A stretch of 64,000 nucleotides of DNA from Candidatus Saccharimonadota bacterium. Its GTDB lineage: Bacteria > Patescibacteriota > Saccharimonadia > Saccharimonadales > Saccharimonadaceae. Within the stretch, counting starts at the first letter, position 1, and each line of letters begins with the position of its first letter. Below the pieces are notes generated by a model. It ran no database searches and was not told where the DNA came from. It was given only the letters and a program-made list of their open reading frames with translations. The stretch spans positions 1,100,241 through 1,164,240 of the forward strand of contig JAUCSD010000001.1 in the NCBI GenBank assembly GCA_030445245.1, written 5' to 3'. The translations under genes and the position numbers were made by a program. Positions 17,116 through 25,854 of this stretch are shown piece after piece.

Positions 17116-17817
17116 ATGGCTACGCAAGATACCGCAATTCGAAAACGCCAACAGATTGCAAACGCAAATCGTATGATGCTTATCTGGGTGGCTGCAATAT
17201 CGGCTCTCGTCGGGATTGCGCTTGTTGCTTCCTTATTCCTCTTGCAAAAGGCCTGGTTTAACGAGAAGGTCTTAGGCGAAAAGGGCAAGACAGCTCAGAC
17301 GCTTATTGACAACAACAAGGTTGTAGACAAATTAAAAGATGAGATTCGTGTCCTTAACACTAATGAGGCTCTTAAGTCTTCAATGGCTCAGGGTGAAGAT
17401 CAGCCAGTTCAGGTGGTCCTCGACGCGTTACCGTCTGATGCTAACTCTTCAGCATTCGGTTCGTCACTTCAGGAAAAGTTCCTAAGCGATCCAGCACTTA
17501 CCATTGAATCACTGAACGTCGATCCTGTGGCCGGTATTGAGTCAACATCTAATCAAAATGTTCAGGATGCTGCTAAGAGTGCCACTGGCAATGGCGAAAA
17601 CCAAATCACCTTCCGTTTCTCAGTTAGTAGCAATGTTAATAATGCCGGAGCTCTCAAGAATCTATTGCTGAAATTGGAACGTTCAATTCGCGCCATCGAC
17701 ATCACAACGATGTCTGTCGAAACTCAAGGTAATCGACTTGTCCTTAGTGTTGATGGCCATGCATTCTACGAGCCAGCCAAAACTGTTGAACTAAAAGATA
17801 AGACGGTAAAGTCATGA
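17116..17817 (+). CDS. pilO: Type IV pilus PilO-like protein
   Basis: The 233-aa protein has a short basic cytoplasmic tail, one membrane segment (about residues 22-44), a helical stretch and a C-terminal ferredoxin-like alpha/beta region, the general design of PilO. Identification relies on position between pilN and pilB as much as on sequence. The ATG at 17116 was chosen because AGGGGGGAAA lies right upstream; an earlier in-frame ATG at 17056 lies inside pilN. It overlaps the next gene by 4 nt. Confidence 0.75.
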   Translation: MATQDTAIRKRQQIANANRMMLIWVAAISALVGIALVASLFLLQKAWFNEKVLGEKGKTAQTLIDNNKVVDKLKDEIRVLNTNEALKSSMAQGEDQPVQVVLDALPSDANSSAFGSSLQEKFLSDPALTIESLNVDPVAGIESTSNQNVQDAAKSATGNGENQITFRFSVSSNVNNAGALKNLLLKLERSIRAIDITTMSVETQGNRLVLSVDGHAFYEPAKTVELKDKTVKS

Positions 17818-18050
17818 AAAAATCAGATATAGCAATGATTATTTTGATCGCATCGATCAGTGTTCTAGTGGCTTACTTTGTCGCTAAGGCAGTGGTTGGT
17901 GATGTTCGAAATGAGTCAGTTAAAGTAAAGACAACCGATGCGATTTCGACTGATGTTGTTCAGCCAGATACAACCGTCTTCAATTCTAATGCGATTAATC
18001 CAACCGTCGAGGTAATTATTGGCGGCGATAAGTCCCAGGCTAAACAGTAG
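17814..18050 (+). CDS. Small single-span protein in the PilP position
   Basis: The 78-aa protein has an N-terminal membrane segment (about residues 6-26), then a polar extracytoplasmic tail rich in Asp, Thr and Val. It sits exactly where pilP stands in Gram-negative loci. However, it is far smaller, has no lipobox and no visible PilP beta domain. It may stabilise the PilN/PilO pair; that is inference from position. Confidence 0.6.
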   Translation: MKKSDIAMIILIASISVLVAYFVAKAVVGDVRNESVKVKTTDAISTDVVQPDTTVFNSNAINPTVEVIIGGDKSQAKQ

Positions 18051-18062
18051 GAGTGCTGAACA

Positions 18063-19826
18063 ATGGCGCTTCTGACTAGTGATATTCAAGAAAAATTAAT
18101 CACCCTTCTTACGGAAGAAGGTTTGGTTTCAGGTGATGTACTCAGAGGTGCCGAGGATGATGCGGCCAAGCTTAACAAGCCACTTATGGCCGTGCTTACC
18201 GAGCAAGGCGTTGTCGATGATGAGCTTCTGACGCATGCTATCGCCCAAGTCTCTGGCGTGCCATATGTGAACCTCAGTAATAGCTTGATTGATCAGGACG
18301 TCCTCGCACTGTTACCGGAAGACATTGCTGAACGATTCATGGCCGTACCTCTCGCTGAAGTTCAGAACCGTCTTGCGGTAGCAATGATTGATGCGAATAA
18401 CGTTCAAGCGGTTGACTACCTAGCTAACCGTATCCAACGACCAATTAAGGTTCTTATGGCGTCAGAGGCCGGAGTACGCCATGTACTCGACCAATATCGT
18501 ACCGATCTCTCAAGTGTAGATGAAGCGGCTGAGGTATCTCAAGAAGAAGCGCAGCGAGCTAGTGATAGTGATATTAAAACGATTGTTCAAGATTCACCGA
18601 TTAGTCGGGCCCTCAGCACGATTCTCGAATATGCCGTAAAGTCTCGAGCCAGCGACGTGCACATTGAACCACTTGAGAAAACGCTCAAGATTCGCTGTCG
18701 CGTTGATGGTGTTCTGCGTGAGATCATGCAGTTACCAAAGTCGATAGAGCCGGCACTCGTGAGTCGTATTAAAATTCTGTCTAATCTCAAAATCGACGAA
18801 CACCGTATTCCGCAAGATGGTCAGTTCACCGTTAAAGTTGCTGCTAAAGAAGTCGATCTTCGTATTGCTATTAGTCCAGTCGTATGGGGCGAGCAGGTTG
18901 TCATTCGTTTGCTTGATAAATCAGGTAATAGCTTTGATATTGAACAAATGGGGTATGCGGGTCGCGCTTTGCGTACGATTCGAAAAGGTATTCGTCATCC
19001 GAACGGTATGATTCTTACATCTGGTCCAACCGGTTCAGGTAAGTCAACAAGCCTCTATGCGCTTATCAAAGAAATCAAGAACGACACGGTTAATATCGTA
19101 ACGCTTGAAGATCCAGTCGAGTATAAAATGGATGGCGTTAACCAAATTCAGGTAAACGCCGAAGTAGGACTGACATTCGCCAATGGTCTTCGTTCAATTC
19201 TGCGTCAGGACCCTGATGTGGTGATGGTAGGTGAGATCCGTGATGGCGAAACAGCTAGTCTTGCTGTGCAGGCTGCGTTGACGGGACATCTAGTGTTCAG
19301 CACACTGCACACTAACTCAGCTGCTGGAGTGCCGCCACGTTTACTTGATATGAAGATCGAACCATTCTTGATTGCCAGTACCGTTAACACGATCATTGGT
19401 CAGCGACTCGTCCGTCGGGTATCACCAAAGCGAGATAGCTACCAGTCGACACCGATTGAAACACAGAATATTATGGCTACCGTCGGCCACTTGTTGCCGA
19501 AGACGCCAGCCGATGTCGCGAGGGTATCTGAAGATTTAGGCTACAAAGACTTGCCCCTAGCAGGCCAAAGCGCTTATACTTTAGTCAAGGGTAGGGATAC
19601 TCCGCAGACACCGCATGGTTACTCTGGTCGTGCCGGACTTTATGAAGTGATGGAAGTGACTGAGGAGATTCAAAATTTGATTGTCTCCCATGCTACCAGT
19701 AATGAGATCCAACGCAAGGCAATCGAACAGGGAATGATCACGATGCGGCAGGACGGGTACCTGAAAGCCTTACAAGGGCTAACAACAATAGAAGAAGTCA
19801 ATCGCGTAGCGGCAGATATAGCATAA
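18063..19826 (+). CDS. pilB: Type IV pilus extension ATPase PilB
   Basis: This is the GspE/PilB-family motor that powers pilus assembly. The 587-aa protein has the N-terminal MshE-like domain (about 1-150) and a RecA-like core. Walker A GPTGSGKST is at 321-329, the Asp box LEDPVEYKMDGVNQIQ follows, and Walker B is VMVGEIRDGETASLAVQAAL with the His box LVFSTLHTNSAA. The four zinc-binding cysteines usual in PilB/GspE after this point are absent: the segment VRRVSPKRDSYQS has no CxxC. GAGTGC precedes the ATG. Confidence 0.95.
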   Translation: MALLTSDIQEKLITLLTEEGLVSGDVLRGAEDDAAKLNKPLMAVLTEQGVVDDELLTHAIAQVSGVPYVNLSNSLIDQDVLALLPEDIAERFMAVPLAEVQNRLAVAMIDANNVQAVDYLANRIQRPIKVLMASEAGVRHVLDQYRTDLSSVDEAAEVSQEEAQRASDSDIKTIVQDSPISRALSTILEYAVKSRASDVHIEPLEKTLKIRCRVDGVLREIMQLPKSIEPALVSRIKILSNLKIDEHRIPQDGQFTVKVAAKEVDLRIAISPVVWGEQVVIRLLDKSGNSFDIEQMGYAGRALRTIRKGIRHPNGMILTSGPTGSGKSTSLYALIKEIKNDTVNIVTLEDPVEYKMDGVNQIQVNAEVGLTFANGLRSILRQDPDVVMVGEIRDGETASLAVQAALTGHLVFSTLHTNSAAGVPPRLLDMKIEPFLIASTVNTIIGQRLVRRVSPKRDSYQSTPIETQNIMATVGHLLPKTPADVARVSEDLGYKDLPLAGQSAYTLVKGRDTPQTPHGYSGRAGLYEVMEVTEEIQNLIVSHATSNEIQRKAIEQGMITMRQDGYLKALQGLTTIEEVNRVAADIA

Positions 19827-19841
19827 GAAGGGTAAAACACT

Positions 19842-20912
19842 ATGAATAATCAAGAACTACGAATCGAAGTACTACTCGAGGAAGTCGTTAAGAAACGAGC
19901 TTCTGACCTTCACCTTCAGGTGGGATTACCTCCAATGCTCCGTGTCGATGGTAGTCTTAACCCAATCCCAGGATATGACTCATTGGACGAACCAGCTGTC
20001 GAAACCCTTGTATTTGCCATTCTCGACCAAGATCAGCAACAAATCTTGATGAAAGACAAAGAGTTTGACTTTAGCTTTGCCTTCGGAACACTCGGACGTT
20101 TTCGCGTAAACGCATTCCACGAAAGAGGTAATTTAGCTGCGGCGCTTCGTCTGATTCCAAATGAAATTAAATCGGTAACTGAACTTGGTATGCCAGCTGT
20201 GGTGATGGGCTTTGCTGATTATCCACGTGGTCTCGTACTCGTGACTGGTCCGACTGGTTCAGGTAAGTCGACAACGCTCGCTGCGCTTGTTGATAAGATC
20301 AATACTGAACGAGCTGATCACATTATTACGATCGAAGACCCAATCGAGTTTACTCACAAATCAAAAAAATCAGTTGTAGTACAACGTGAAGTTCACTATG
20401 ATACTTACAGCTTTTCAGCAGCGCTTCGTTCAAGCCTCCGTCAGGATCCAGATGTTGTGCTCATCGGTGAGATGCGTGACCTCGAAACAATTTCTGCGGC
20501 TATTACGATTGCTGAAACGGGGCACCTTGTGTTCGCGACGCTGCACACCAACTCGGCGGCACAGTCAATCGACCGTATGATTGACGTGTTCCCACCTCAC
20601 CAGCAACCACAGATTCGTGCTCAGCTTTCAAATATTTTGATGGCTATTTGTTCACAACGTCTCGTGCCAGCCATCGGTGGTGGGCGAGTGGTGGCTGCGG
20701 AAGTACTTATTGCCAACCCGGCAGTGCGTAACATTATCCGCGAGGGTAAAGCTCACCAACTTGACGCCGTTATTCAAACAGGTGCCGATCAGGGTATGCA
20801 AACGATGGACCGTACGCTCGTTAGCCTTATTCAAAGCGGTACGGTGACCTACGACGAAGCTCGCAACTATGCTGTTGACCTCGGTGAATTCGAAAGGTTA
20901 ATGAGAGGATAA
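19842..20912 (+). CDS. pilT: Type IV pilus retraction ATPase PilT
   Basis: This is a hexameric motor that depolymerises pili. The 356-aa protein contains ASDLHLQVGLPPMLRVDG, Walker A GPTGSGKSTT near residue 136, the Asp box TIEDPIEFTHKSKKS, and Walker B VVLIGEMRDLETI. The PilT-specific C-terminal AVRNIIREGK motif matches AIRNLIRE of the family, which separates it from PilB. It follows pilB after 15 nt with a GAAGGG ribosome site. Both motors in one operon suggest dynamic, twitching-type pili. Confidence 0.95.
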   Translation: MNNQELRIEVLLEEVVKKRASDLHLQVGLPPMLRVDGSLNPIPGYDSLDEPAVETLVFAILDQDQQQILMKDKEFDFSFAFGTLGRFRVNAFHERGNLAAALRLIPNEIKSVTELGMPAVVMGFADYPRGLVLVTGPTGSGKSTTLAALVDKINTERADHIITIEDPIEFTHKSKKSVVVQREVHYDTYSFSAALRSSLRQDPDVVLIGEMRDLETISAAITIAETGHLVFATLHTNSAAQSIDRMIDVFPPHQQPQIRAQLSNILMAICSQRLVPAIGGGRVVAAEVLIANPAVRNIIREGKAHQLDAVIQTGADQGMQTMDRTLVSLIQSGTVTYDEARNYAVDLGEFERLMRG

Positions 20913-20913
20913 A

Positions 20914-22125
20914 ATGAAAAAATATAGTTATCAGGCGAAGGACGGTTCGACTAATAAAATCGTCAAGGCTACTGTTCAGGCCGACTCCGAGAATGCTGCG
21001 GCAAAGCTGCTTATTGCTCAGGGCTTCACGCCGCTTGATATTCAAGAGCAAGATGAGAATGGTAGTTTTCTCGGTCGTCTTACTAACCGTATTACGACTA
21101 AGGACCGAATCGTTTTCACGCGTCAACTAGCAACACTTATTGGCGCGGGATTGCCATTGTCTCAAAGTCTTCGCACGGTTTTGGAGCAAACTGAGAACAA
21201 GCGATTACAAGGTGTCGTTGAGGATATTGTAGCTTCAGTTGAAGGTGGTAAGTCGCTTTCGGAATCATTTTCAAAGCATCCTGAAGTATTTGATAAAGTA
21301 TTCCTTGCGCTCATCGCGGCCGGTGAAGTCTCTGGTACGCTCGATGAGTCTCTGATTCGCGTAGCTGCCCAACAAGAGAAGGATGCTGCAATGATGAGTA
21401 AGATTAAAGGTGCACTTACGTACCCAATTATTGTTCTTGTCGTTATCTTTGGCGTTATGGCATTCATGCTTCTAACAGTCGTACCGCAGGTAGAGAAACT
21501 CTATCACGATCTCAAGAAAGAGTTGCCATTTCTTACACAGATTATGGTGTCTGCAGCTGACTTTTTCAGTAAGTTCTGGTGGCTTGTCATTATTGTCCTT
21601 GGGATGGGTATATATTTCTTTCTCCAGTATCTCAAGACAGACAGCGGTATTAAGTTTAAAGACACATTCAAACTGAATGTTCCTCTGTTTGGTAGGATGT
21701 TCCGTAAACTTTATATGGCTCGTTTGGCTCGAACCGGACAAACACTCCTCGCTACCGGCGTTGCTATGCTCGACATGATGCGTATTACCAGTGAAGCAGT
21801 AAACAACTCAGTTATTGCCGCGAGTATCGATCGAGCGGCTGAGAAGGTAAAGGGCGGTAAGGCGCTTTCAACTTCGCTCCAGCCTGAAGAGTATATCCTC
21901 CCGTTAGTGCCTCAGATGATTAAGATTGGTGAACAGTCGGGTAAGATCGACGAAATGTTAGGTAAGACTGCTCAGGTGTATGAGGATGAGCTTGATGAAG
22001 AGATTAAGACGATCTCTACTGCTATTGAGCCAATTCTGATGGTGATTCTTGCGGTTGTTGCCGGTGGTATGGTGGGAGCAATCTTGCTTCCAATCTATAG
22101 CCTGGTCAACGGCGTTAATATCTAG
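20914..22125 (+). CDS. pilC: Type IV pilus inner-membrane platform protein PilC
   Basis: This is the GspF/PilC platform that couples the motor to the growing fibre. The 403-aa protein has two repeated GspF domains (about 55-180 and 260-385). Visible signatures are FTRQLATLIGAGLPLSQSL, LARTGQTLLATGVAMLDMM, and the terminal IEPILMVILAVVAGGMVGAILLPIY. Three hydrophobic spans fit the family. AGAGGAT precedes the start, and the spacing from pilT is 1 nt. Confidence 0.95.
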   Translation: MKKYSYQAKDGSTNKIVKATVQADSENAAAKLLIAQGFTPLDIQEQDENGSFLGRLTNRITTKDRIVFTRQLATLIGAGLPLSQSLRTVLEQTENKRLQGVVEDIVASVEGGKSLSESFSKHPEVFDKVFLALIAAGEVSGTLDESLIRVAAQQEKDAAMMSKIKGALTYPIIVLVVIFGVMAFMLLTVVPQVEKLYHDLKKELPFLTQIMVSAADFFSKFWWLVIIVLGMGIYFFLQYLKTDSGIKFKDTFKLNVPLFGRMFRKLYMARLARTGQTLLATGVAMLDMMRITSEAVNNSVIAASIDRAAEKVKGGKALSTSLQPEEYILPLVPQMIKIGEQSGKIDEMLGKTAQVYEDELDEEIKTISTAIEPILMVILAVVAGGMVGAILLPIYSLVNGVNI

Positions 22126-22207
22126 ACAAGACGAACAGGCTAGGGTACTATTAACGTAAGCGTTTTAACGCAAATTAACTTGTTCATAGAAAGGTGGAAC
22201 AGATTTT

Positions 22208-22678
22208 ATGAACGTACAACAAAAAAATAAAGACAAAGGATTTACAATCATTGAGGTTGTATTGGTCTTAGCAATCGCTGGACTAATCTTCCTGATGGTG
22301 TTTATCGCATTGCCAGCATTGCAACGCGGTCAACGTGATACACAGCGTAAGAATGACATGAGTCGTGCAATGACTGCTGTTAATAACTACCAGTCCAACA
22401 ACCGAGGGGTCGCACCTTCAAACTGGACAGACTTTGCCACGAAGTATCTTGAAGTTAATGGTGATACATTTGCTGACCCTTCAGGTACTAAGTATATCTT
22501 TGTTCCTGGTACTACGAAACCTGTTATCAGTGATACGTTTGATGGAGCTGCTCCTAACATCTATGCCACAAAGGGTGCAACCTGTAATGGTGAAGATATA
22601 GACCTTGGTAAAGGTAATAATAAGATCGCCCTCCAGATGAAACTTGAAGGCGGTGGTATCTCTTGTCAAAGTAACTAG
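22208..22678 (+). CDS. pilA: Type IV major pilin precursor
   Basis: This is probably the main fibre subunit. The prepilin peptidase site is KDKG|FTIIEVVL, with Phe+1 and Glu+5, after a short basic leader. A ~25-residue hydrophobic helix follows, and then RDTQRKNDMSRAMTAVNNYQ, a common pilin helix continuation. The C-terminal part holds a Cys pair (CNGEDI...GGISCQSN) that could form the D-region disulfide. It has its own leader with AAAGGTGG and is followed by a strong terminator, which supports high, separate expression. Confidence 0.92.
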   Translation: MNVQQKNKDKGFTIIEVVLVLAIAGLIFLMVFIALPALQRGQRDTQRKNDMSRAMTAVNNYQSNNRGVAPSNWTDFATKYLEVNGDTFADPSGTKYIFVPGTTKPVISDTFDGAAPNIYATKGATCNGEDIDLGKGNNKIALQMKLEGGGISCQSN

Positions 22679-22695
22679 CTTAGATACCTAGTGAT

Positions 22696-22733
22696 AATAA
22701 GTGAGTCTGCACAGACTCACTTATTATTTTTAT
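22696..22733 (+). terminator. Strong intrinsic terminator after the major pilin
   Basis: Exact 14-bp arms (AATAAGTGAGTCTG and its complement) with a 2-nt loop, followed by a T-rich tail. Confidence 0.9.
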
Positions 22734-22828
22734 ATCCAAGTCTTTATCGATAAAGCTGTTCTTCATGTAATTTGATGATATGTAGTGACATTTTTCTTTT
22801 CATGCCGGTTTACTGTATGATAGTGCTT

Positions 22829-23707
22829 ATGGAACAATTACTTATTTGTGTGACGCTCGCGGTATTAGGTTTATGTATGGGGAGCTTTGCTGGGGCTACT
22901 GTGTGGCGACTCAGAGCACGTCAGCTTGTTGAGGATAAAGCAGCAGGCGAGAAGGTAGACAGTAAAGAGCTCAAGAAACTACTGCCTCTCACAAAGACAA
23001 CACTTACGTCAGACCGGTCTCGTTGTTTGCATTGTGAGCATACATTAGCGTGGTATGACCTACTGCCACTGGCTAGTTGGTTAAGCACGGGCGGGAAGTG
23101 TCGCTACTGCCACAAGAAGATCGGCTGGTTTGAACCAGCTATGGAACTAGGGGTTGCCGCGCTATTTGTGAGCCTGTATCTTCTATGGCCGCTTGGCATG
23201 AGTTCGATTTATGAAATAACCCAGTTTGTCTTGTGGCTTATAGCCGGCGTATTACTCGCAATTCTATTTGCCTACGACCTTAAGTGGTATCTGTTACCTA
23301 ATTACATCGTTTTTCCATTAATTGGAATCGGTACACTTTTTGCCGTGCTGGCCGTTATCGGTACGTCTGACATGACTACGACACTATTGAATATCCTATT
23401 CTCTGGGATTATTCTTAGCGGTATTTACTTCATTTTGTGGCTTATCTCGAAAGGGCAATGGATCGGTTTTGGCGATGTAAAGCTAGGGCTTGGTTTAGCA
23501 TTGCTACTTGCAGACTGGAAATTGGCGTTTATCGCGCTTTTTGCTGCCAACCTTATTGGTTGTCTGATTGTTATTCCGGGTATGGTGGCTAAGAAAATCG
23601 ATCGTAAAACTCGTGTACCGTTCGGTCCACTCCTTATAGCCGGAACGGTACTCGCTATGTTGGTCGGTAGATACATCATCGACTGGTACTTCATCTCGTT
23701 TATTTAG
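22829..23707 (+). CDS. pilD: Prepilin peptidase PilD
   Basis: This is a membrane aspartyl protease that cleaves the pilin leaders and often methylates residue +1. It has GSFAGATVWRLR near the N-terminus and a cytoplasmic loop with the zinc pairs CLHC and CRYC. Several membrane spans follow. The first catalytic Asp is probably in FAYDLKWYLLPN and the second in GFGDVKLGLGL. The ATG at 22829 was preferred over upstream ATGs because TATGAT ends 7 nt before it, which suggests a leaderless mRNA. Its substrates lie on both sides. Confidence 0.93.
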   Translation: MEQLLICVTLAVLGLCMGSFAGATVWRLRARQLVEDKAAGEKVDSKELKKLLPLTKTTLTSDRSRCLHCEHTLAWYDLLPLASWLSTGGKCRYCHKKIGWFEPAMELGVAALFVSLYLLWPLGMSSIYEITQFVLWLIAGVLLAILFAYDLKWYLLPNYIVFPLIGIGTLFAVLAVIGTSDMTTTLLNILFSGIILSGIYFILWLISKGQWIGFGDVKLGLGLALLLADWKLAFIALFAANLIGCLIVIPGMVAKKIDRKTRVPFGPLLIAGTVLAMLVGRYIIDWYFISFI

Positions 23708-23758
23708 GTTATTGGCAGGGTTATCGCCTCAACGCACTTATGCTATAATAAAGCGCAA

Positions 23759-24502
23759 ATGGGCATCAAAACGCAAACCGGTTTTACTATTATCGAAACA
23801 ATGCTTTTTCTTGCCGTCACGGGTATGCTAGCGACGGCAATATTGGTAGGATCAGGGGTGGCAATTGGCCAACAACGTTACCGTGACAGCGTTAACTCAA
23901 TAAAGTCATATGTTCAGCAACAGTATAGTGATGTGACGAATGTCGTTAACTCTCGTGATAAGGCGTGGACATGTGATGCAAACGGTAATGTAATTCAAGC
24001 TGATGCTACTGGTGGAGAAGCTCGCGGTACAACTGACTGTGTATTACTCGGTAGGCTCATGACGGTTGATAACACTGGTACCAAGCTAACCACCTCAAAT
24101 GTTATTGGATACAAGGCACCAGATGCTGGAACTGCGGTGAGTGACATTCTCGAGCTCACAACTAACTACAAACTCACAGCATCGCCTATTGATCAGGATA
24201 ACACTGATATTAGTTGGGGTGCGCAGGTAGTAAAACAGAAAACGACAAGCCCGATGCCATTCTCGATGCTTATTATTCGTTCGCCTTTGAGCGGTGCTGT
24301 AATGACGTTTACTGCCGAAGGTTCTCAGATTGATCTCTCGGCCCTTATAACAAGTGCAAATATGACACAAAAGAGAGACCTATGCGTCAATGCTGATGCC
24401 GGTTCGTTCGTAGGTCGGCGACTTGAGGTAAGTATTGATGCGTTTGCCACCAATCAAGGTGCTGTTCAAATTCCACCTGAAAGTAGTAGCGTATGCGATT
24501 AA
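23759..24502 (+). CDS. Minor pilin-like protein 1
   Basis: The 247-aa protein carries a class III signal, KTQTG|FTIIETMLF, with Glu+5 and a hydrophobic helix. The remainder is a Thr/Asn-rich globular domain with three cysteines. Minor pilins prime assembly or modify the tip. TGC-TATAAT ends 9 nt before the ATG, so this gene starts a short-leader transcript covering the four minor pilin genes, which overlap or abut. Confidence 0.82.
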   Translation: MGIKTQTGFTIIETMLFLAVTGMLATAILVGSGVAIGQQRYRDSVNSIKSYVQQQYSDVTNVVNSRDKAWTCDANGNVIQADATGGEARGTTDCVLLGRLMTVDNTGTKLTTSNVIGYKAPDAGTAVSDILELTTNYKLTASPIDQDNTDISWGAQVVKQKTTSPMPFSMLIIRSPLSGAVMTFTAEGSQIDLSALITSANMTQKRDLCVNADAGSFVGRRLEVSIDAFATNQGAVQIPPESSSVCD

Positions 24503-25134
24503 AACGCTCTTCTCGTGAAGGTGGTGATACGTTAGTTGAAGTGCTATTTGCCGTGGCAGTCTTCGCTATGGTTGCTGTCGGATGCTTATCAATTATGAAT
24601 CAGGGAACCGCTACAGCCCAGCGCTCACTTGAGATTACCCTCGTTCGTCAGCAAATTGATGCTCAAGCTGAGGCTATTCGATATATTCACCAGTCATATG
24701 TAACAGCTTTTCAGAGAGGTGATACATTTACAGGAACGGCAAATGAATGGGTAAAGATGACGAGTAAGGCAACGGGTAAGGGTGCAGATAACGCCTCGGT
24801 ATTTGGTAATCTTTCAACAGATAGTACTTGTCCAACGACTGCTCCAGGGCAGCGTCCATTTCTTTTGAATGCTCGTACTGCAACTGTGTGGAATACGGTT
24901 CCTCCGATGACGCCTCAGCCGGGAGCTTCGGTACCGCCCTTCGCGCAGGTTATCTATAATGCCAATTCAAGTATTATCAATCAGGCATACGGACTATGGA
25001 TTGAAGCAGTACCGTCTGTTCAAACGGGTGGTGCGGGATTTGTTGATTTCCACATCCGTGCTTGTTGGGACGGTCCCGGAACTTCAGCTCCTATGACACT
25101 TGGAACGATTGTGAGGCTATATGAACCACGATAA
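24493..25134 (+). CDS. Minor pilin-like protein 2
   Basis: The 213-aa protein has an N-terminal leader REGG|DTLVEVLFAVAVF. Glu is at +5 and the helix is present, but +1 is Asp instead of the usual Phe or Met. The globular part has FRGDTFTGTANEW-like polar sequence and two Cys (CPTTAP, ACWDGPG). It resembles PilV/GspI-type minor pilins in position. The start overlaps the previous gene by 10 nt and the end overlaps the next by 14 nt, which suggests coupled translation. Confidence 0.78.
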   Translation: MRLKRSSREGGDTLVEVLFAVAVFAMVAVGCLSIMNQGTATAQRSLEITLVRQQIDAQAEAIRYIHQSYVTAFQRGDTFTGTANEWVKMTSKATGKGADNASVFGNLSTDSTCPTTAPGQRPFLLNARTATVWNTVPPMTPQPGASVPPFAQVIYNANSSIINQAYGLWIEAVPSVQTGGAGFVDFHIRACWDGPGTSAPMTLGTIVRLYEPR

Positions 25135-25849
25135 TAAACAACAGGGATTTACTCTAATTGAACTAATGCTAGCGATGACGTTTATTGCCGCGCTATTAGT
25201 TGCTATTGCATTGACAACGATTCAGATAAGTAATATATACAACAAAGGTATTACGCTGCGTGAGGTAAACCAAGCTGGCCGATCAGTGTCGGATGAATTA
25301 CAACGAACGATTTCATCGGCTACGCCTTTTGACGTAACGCCAAAAGGTACGGGGGATAATGCTCCCGCATCTCGCTACGTTGTTAGTGCAGGCGGAGGCA
25401 GGTTGTGTCTTGGAAATTATACCTATGCGTGGAACTACGGCAAGGCACTTGTTGGCGGAACCGGAGCGCCGGCAATCATCAATAAATATAGTGGTGTAGA
25501 TAACACTATACCTATTCGATTAGTGCGGGTGACTGATCCAGACGGAAGCCTTTGTACAACGCCGTCACTTCCTGCAATTCCAAAAGCTAACGCGACCGAT
25601 TTACTTACAAGTGGTGATCGTGATTTGGTACTCCACGACTTTAGTATTAAGGAAACGTCCACAGAGCCAAGTACGGGACAATCGATATACGCAATCTCTA
25701 TGGTCGTGGGAACAAACGATCGGCTGCAACTGACGACAAACGATACTTCATGTAAGGCTCCCGGTGATGGGGTTGGTGATGAAAATTATTGTTCAGTGAA
25801 CCAATTTGATATAATCGCTCGTGCGGGCAATAAGACGGGGAGTCAATAA
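25121..25849 (+). CDS. Minor pilin-like protein 3 (PilW/GspJ type)
   Basis: The 242-aa protein has the class III signal NKQQG|FTLIELMLAMTF with Glu+5. The helix is followed by VNQAGRSVSDELQRTISSA, as in PilW/GspJ-type proteins that begin a globular domain after a long helix. Four cysteines are spread over the globular part. It lies inside an overlapping minor-pilin string, so co-assembly with its neighbours at the pilus tip is likely. Confidence 0.8.
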   Translation: MNHDNKQQGFTLIELMLAMTFIAALLVAIALTTIQISNIYNKGITLREVNQAGRSVSDELQRTISSATPFDVTPKGTGDNAPASRYVVSAGGGRLCLGNYTYAWNYGKALVGGTGAPAIINKYSGVDNTIPIRLVRVTDPDGSLCTTPSLPAIPKANATDLLTSGDRDLVLHDFSIKETSTEPSTGQSIYAISMVVGTNDRLQLTTNDTSCKAPGDGVGDENYCSVNQFDIIARAGNKTGSQ

Positions 25850-25854
25850 ATATT

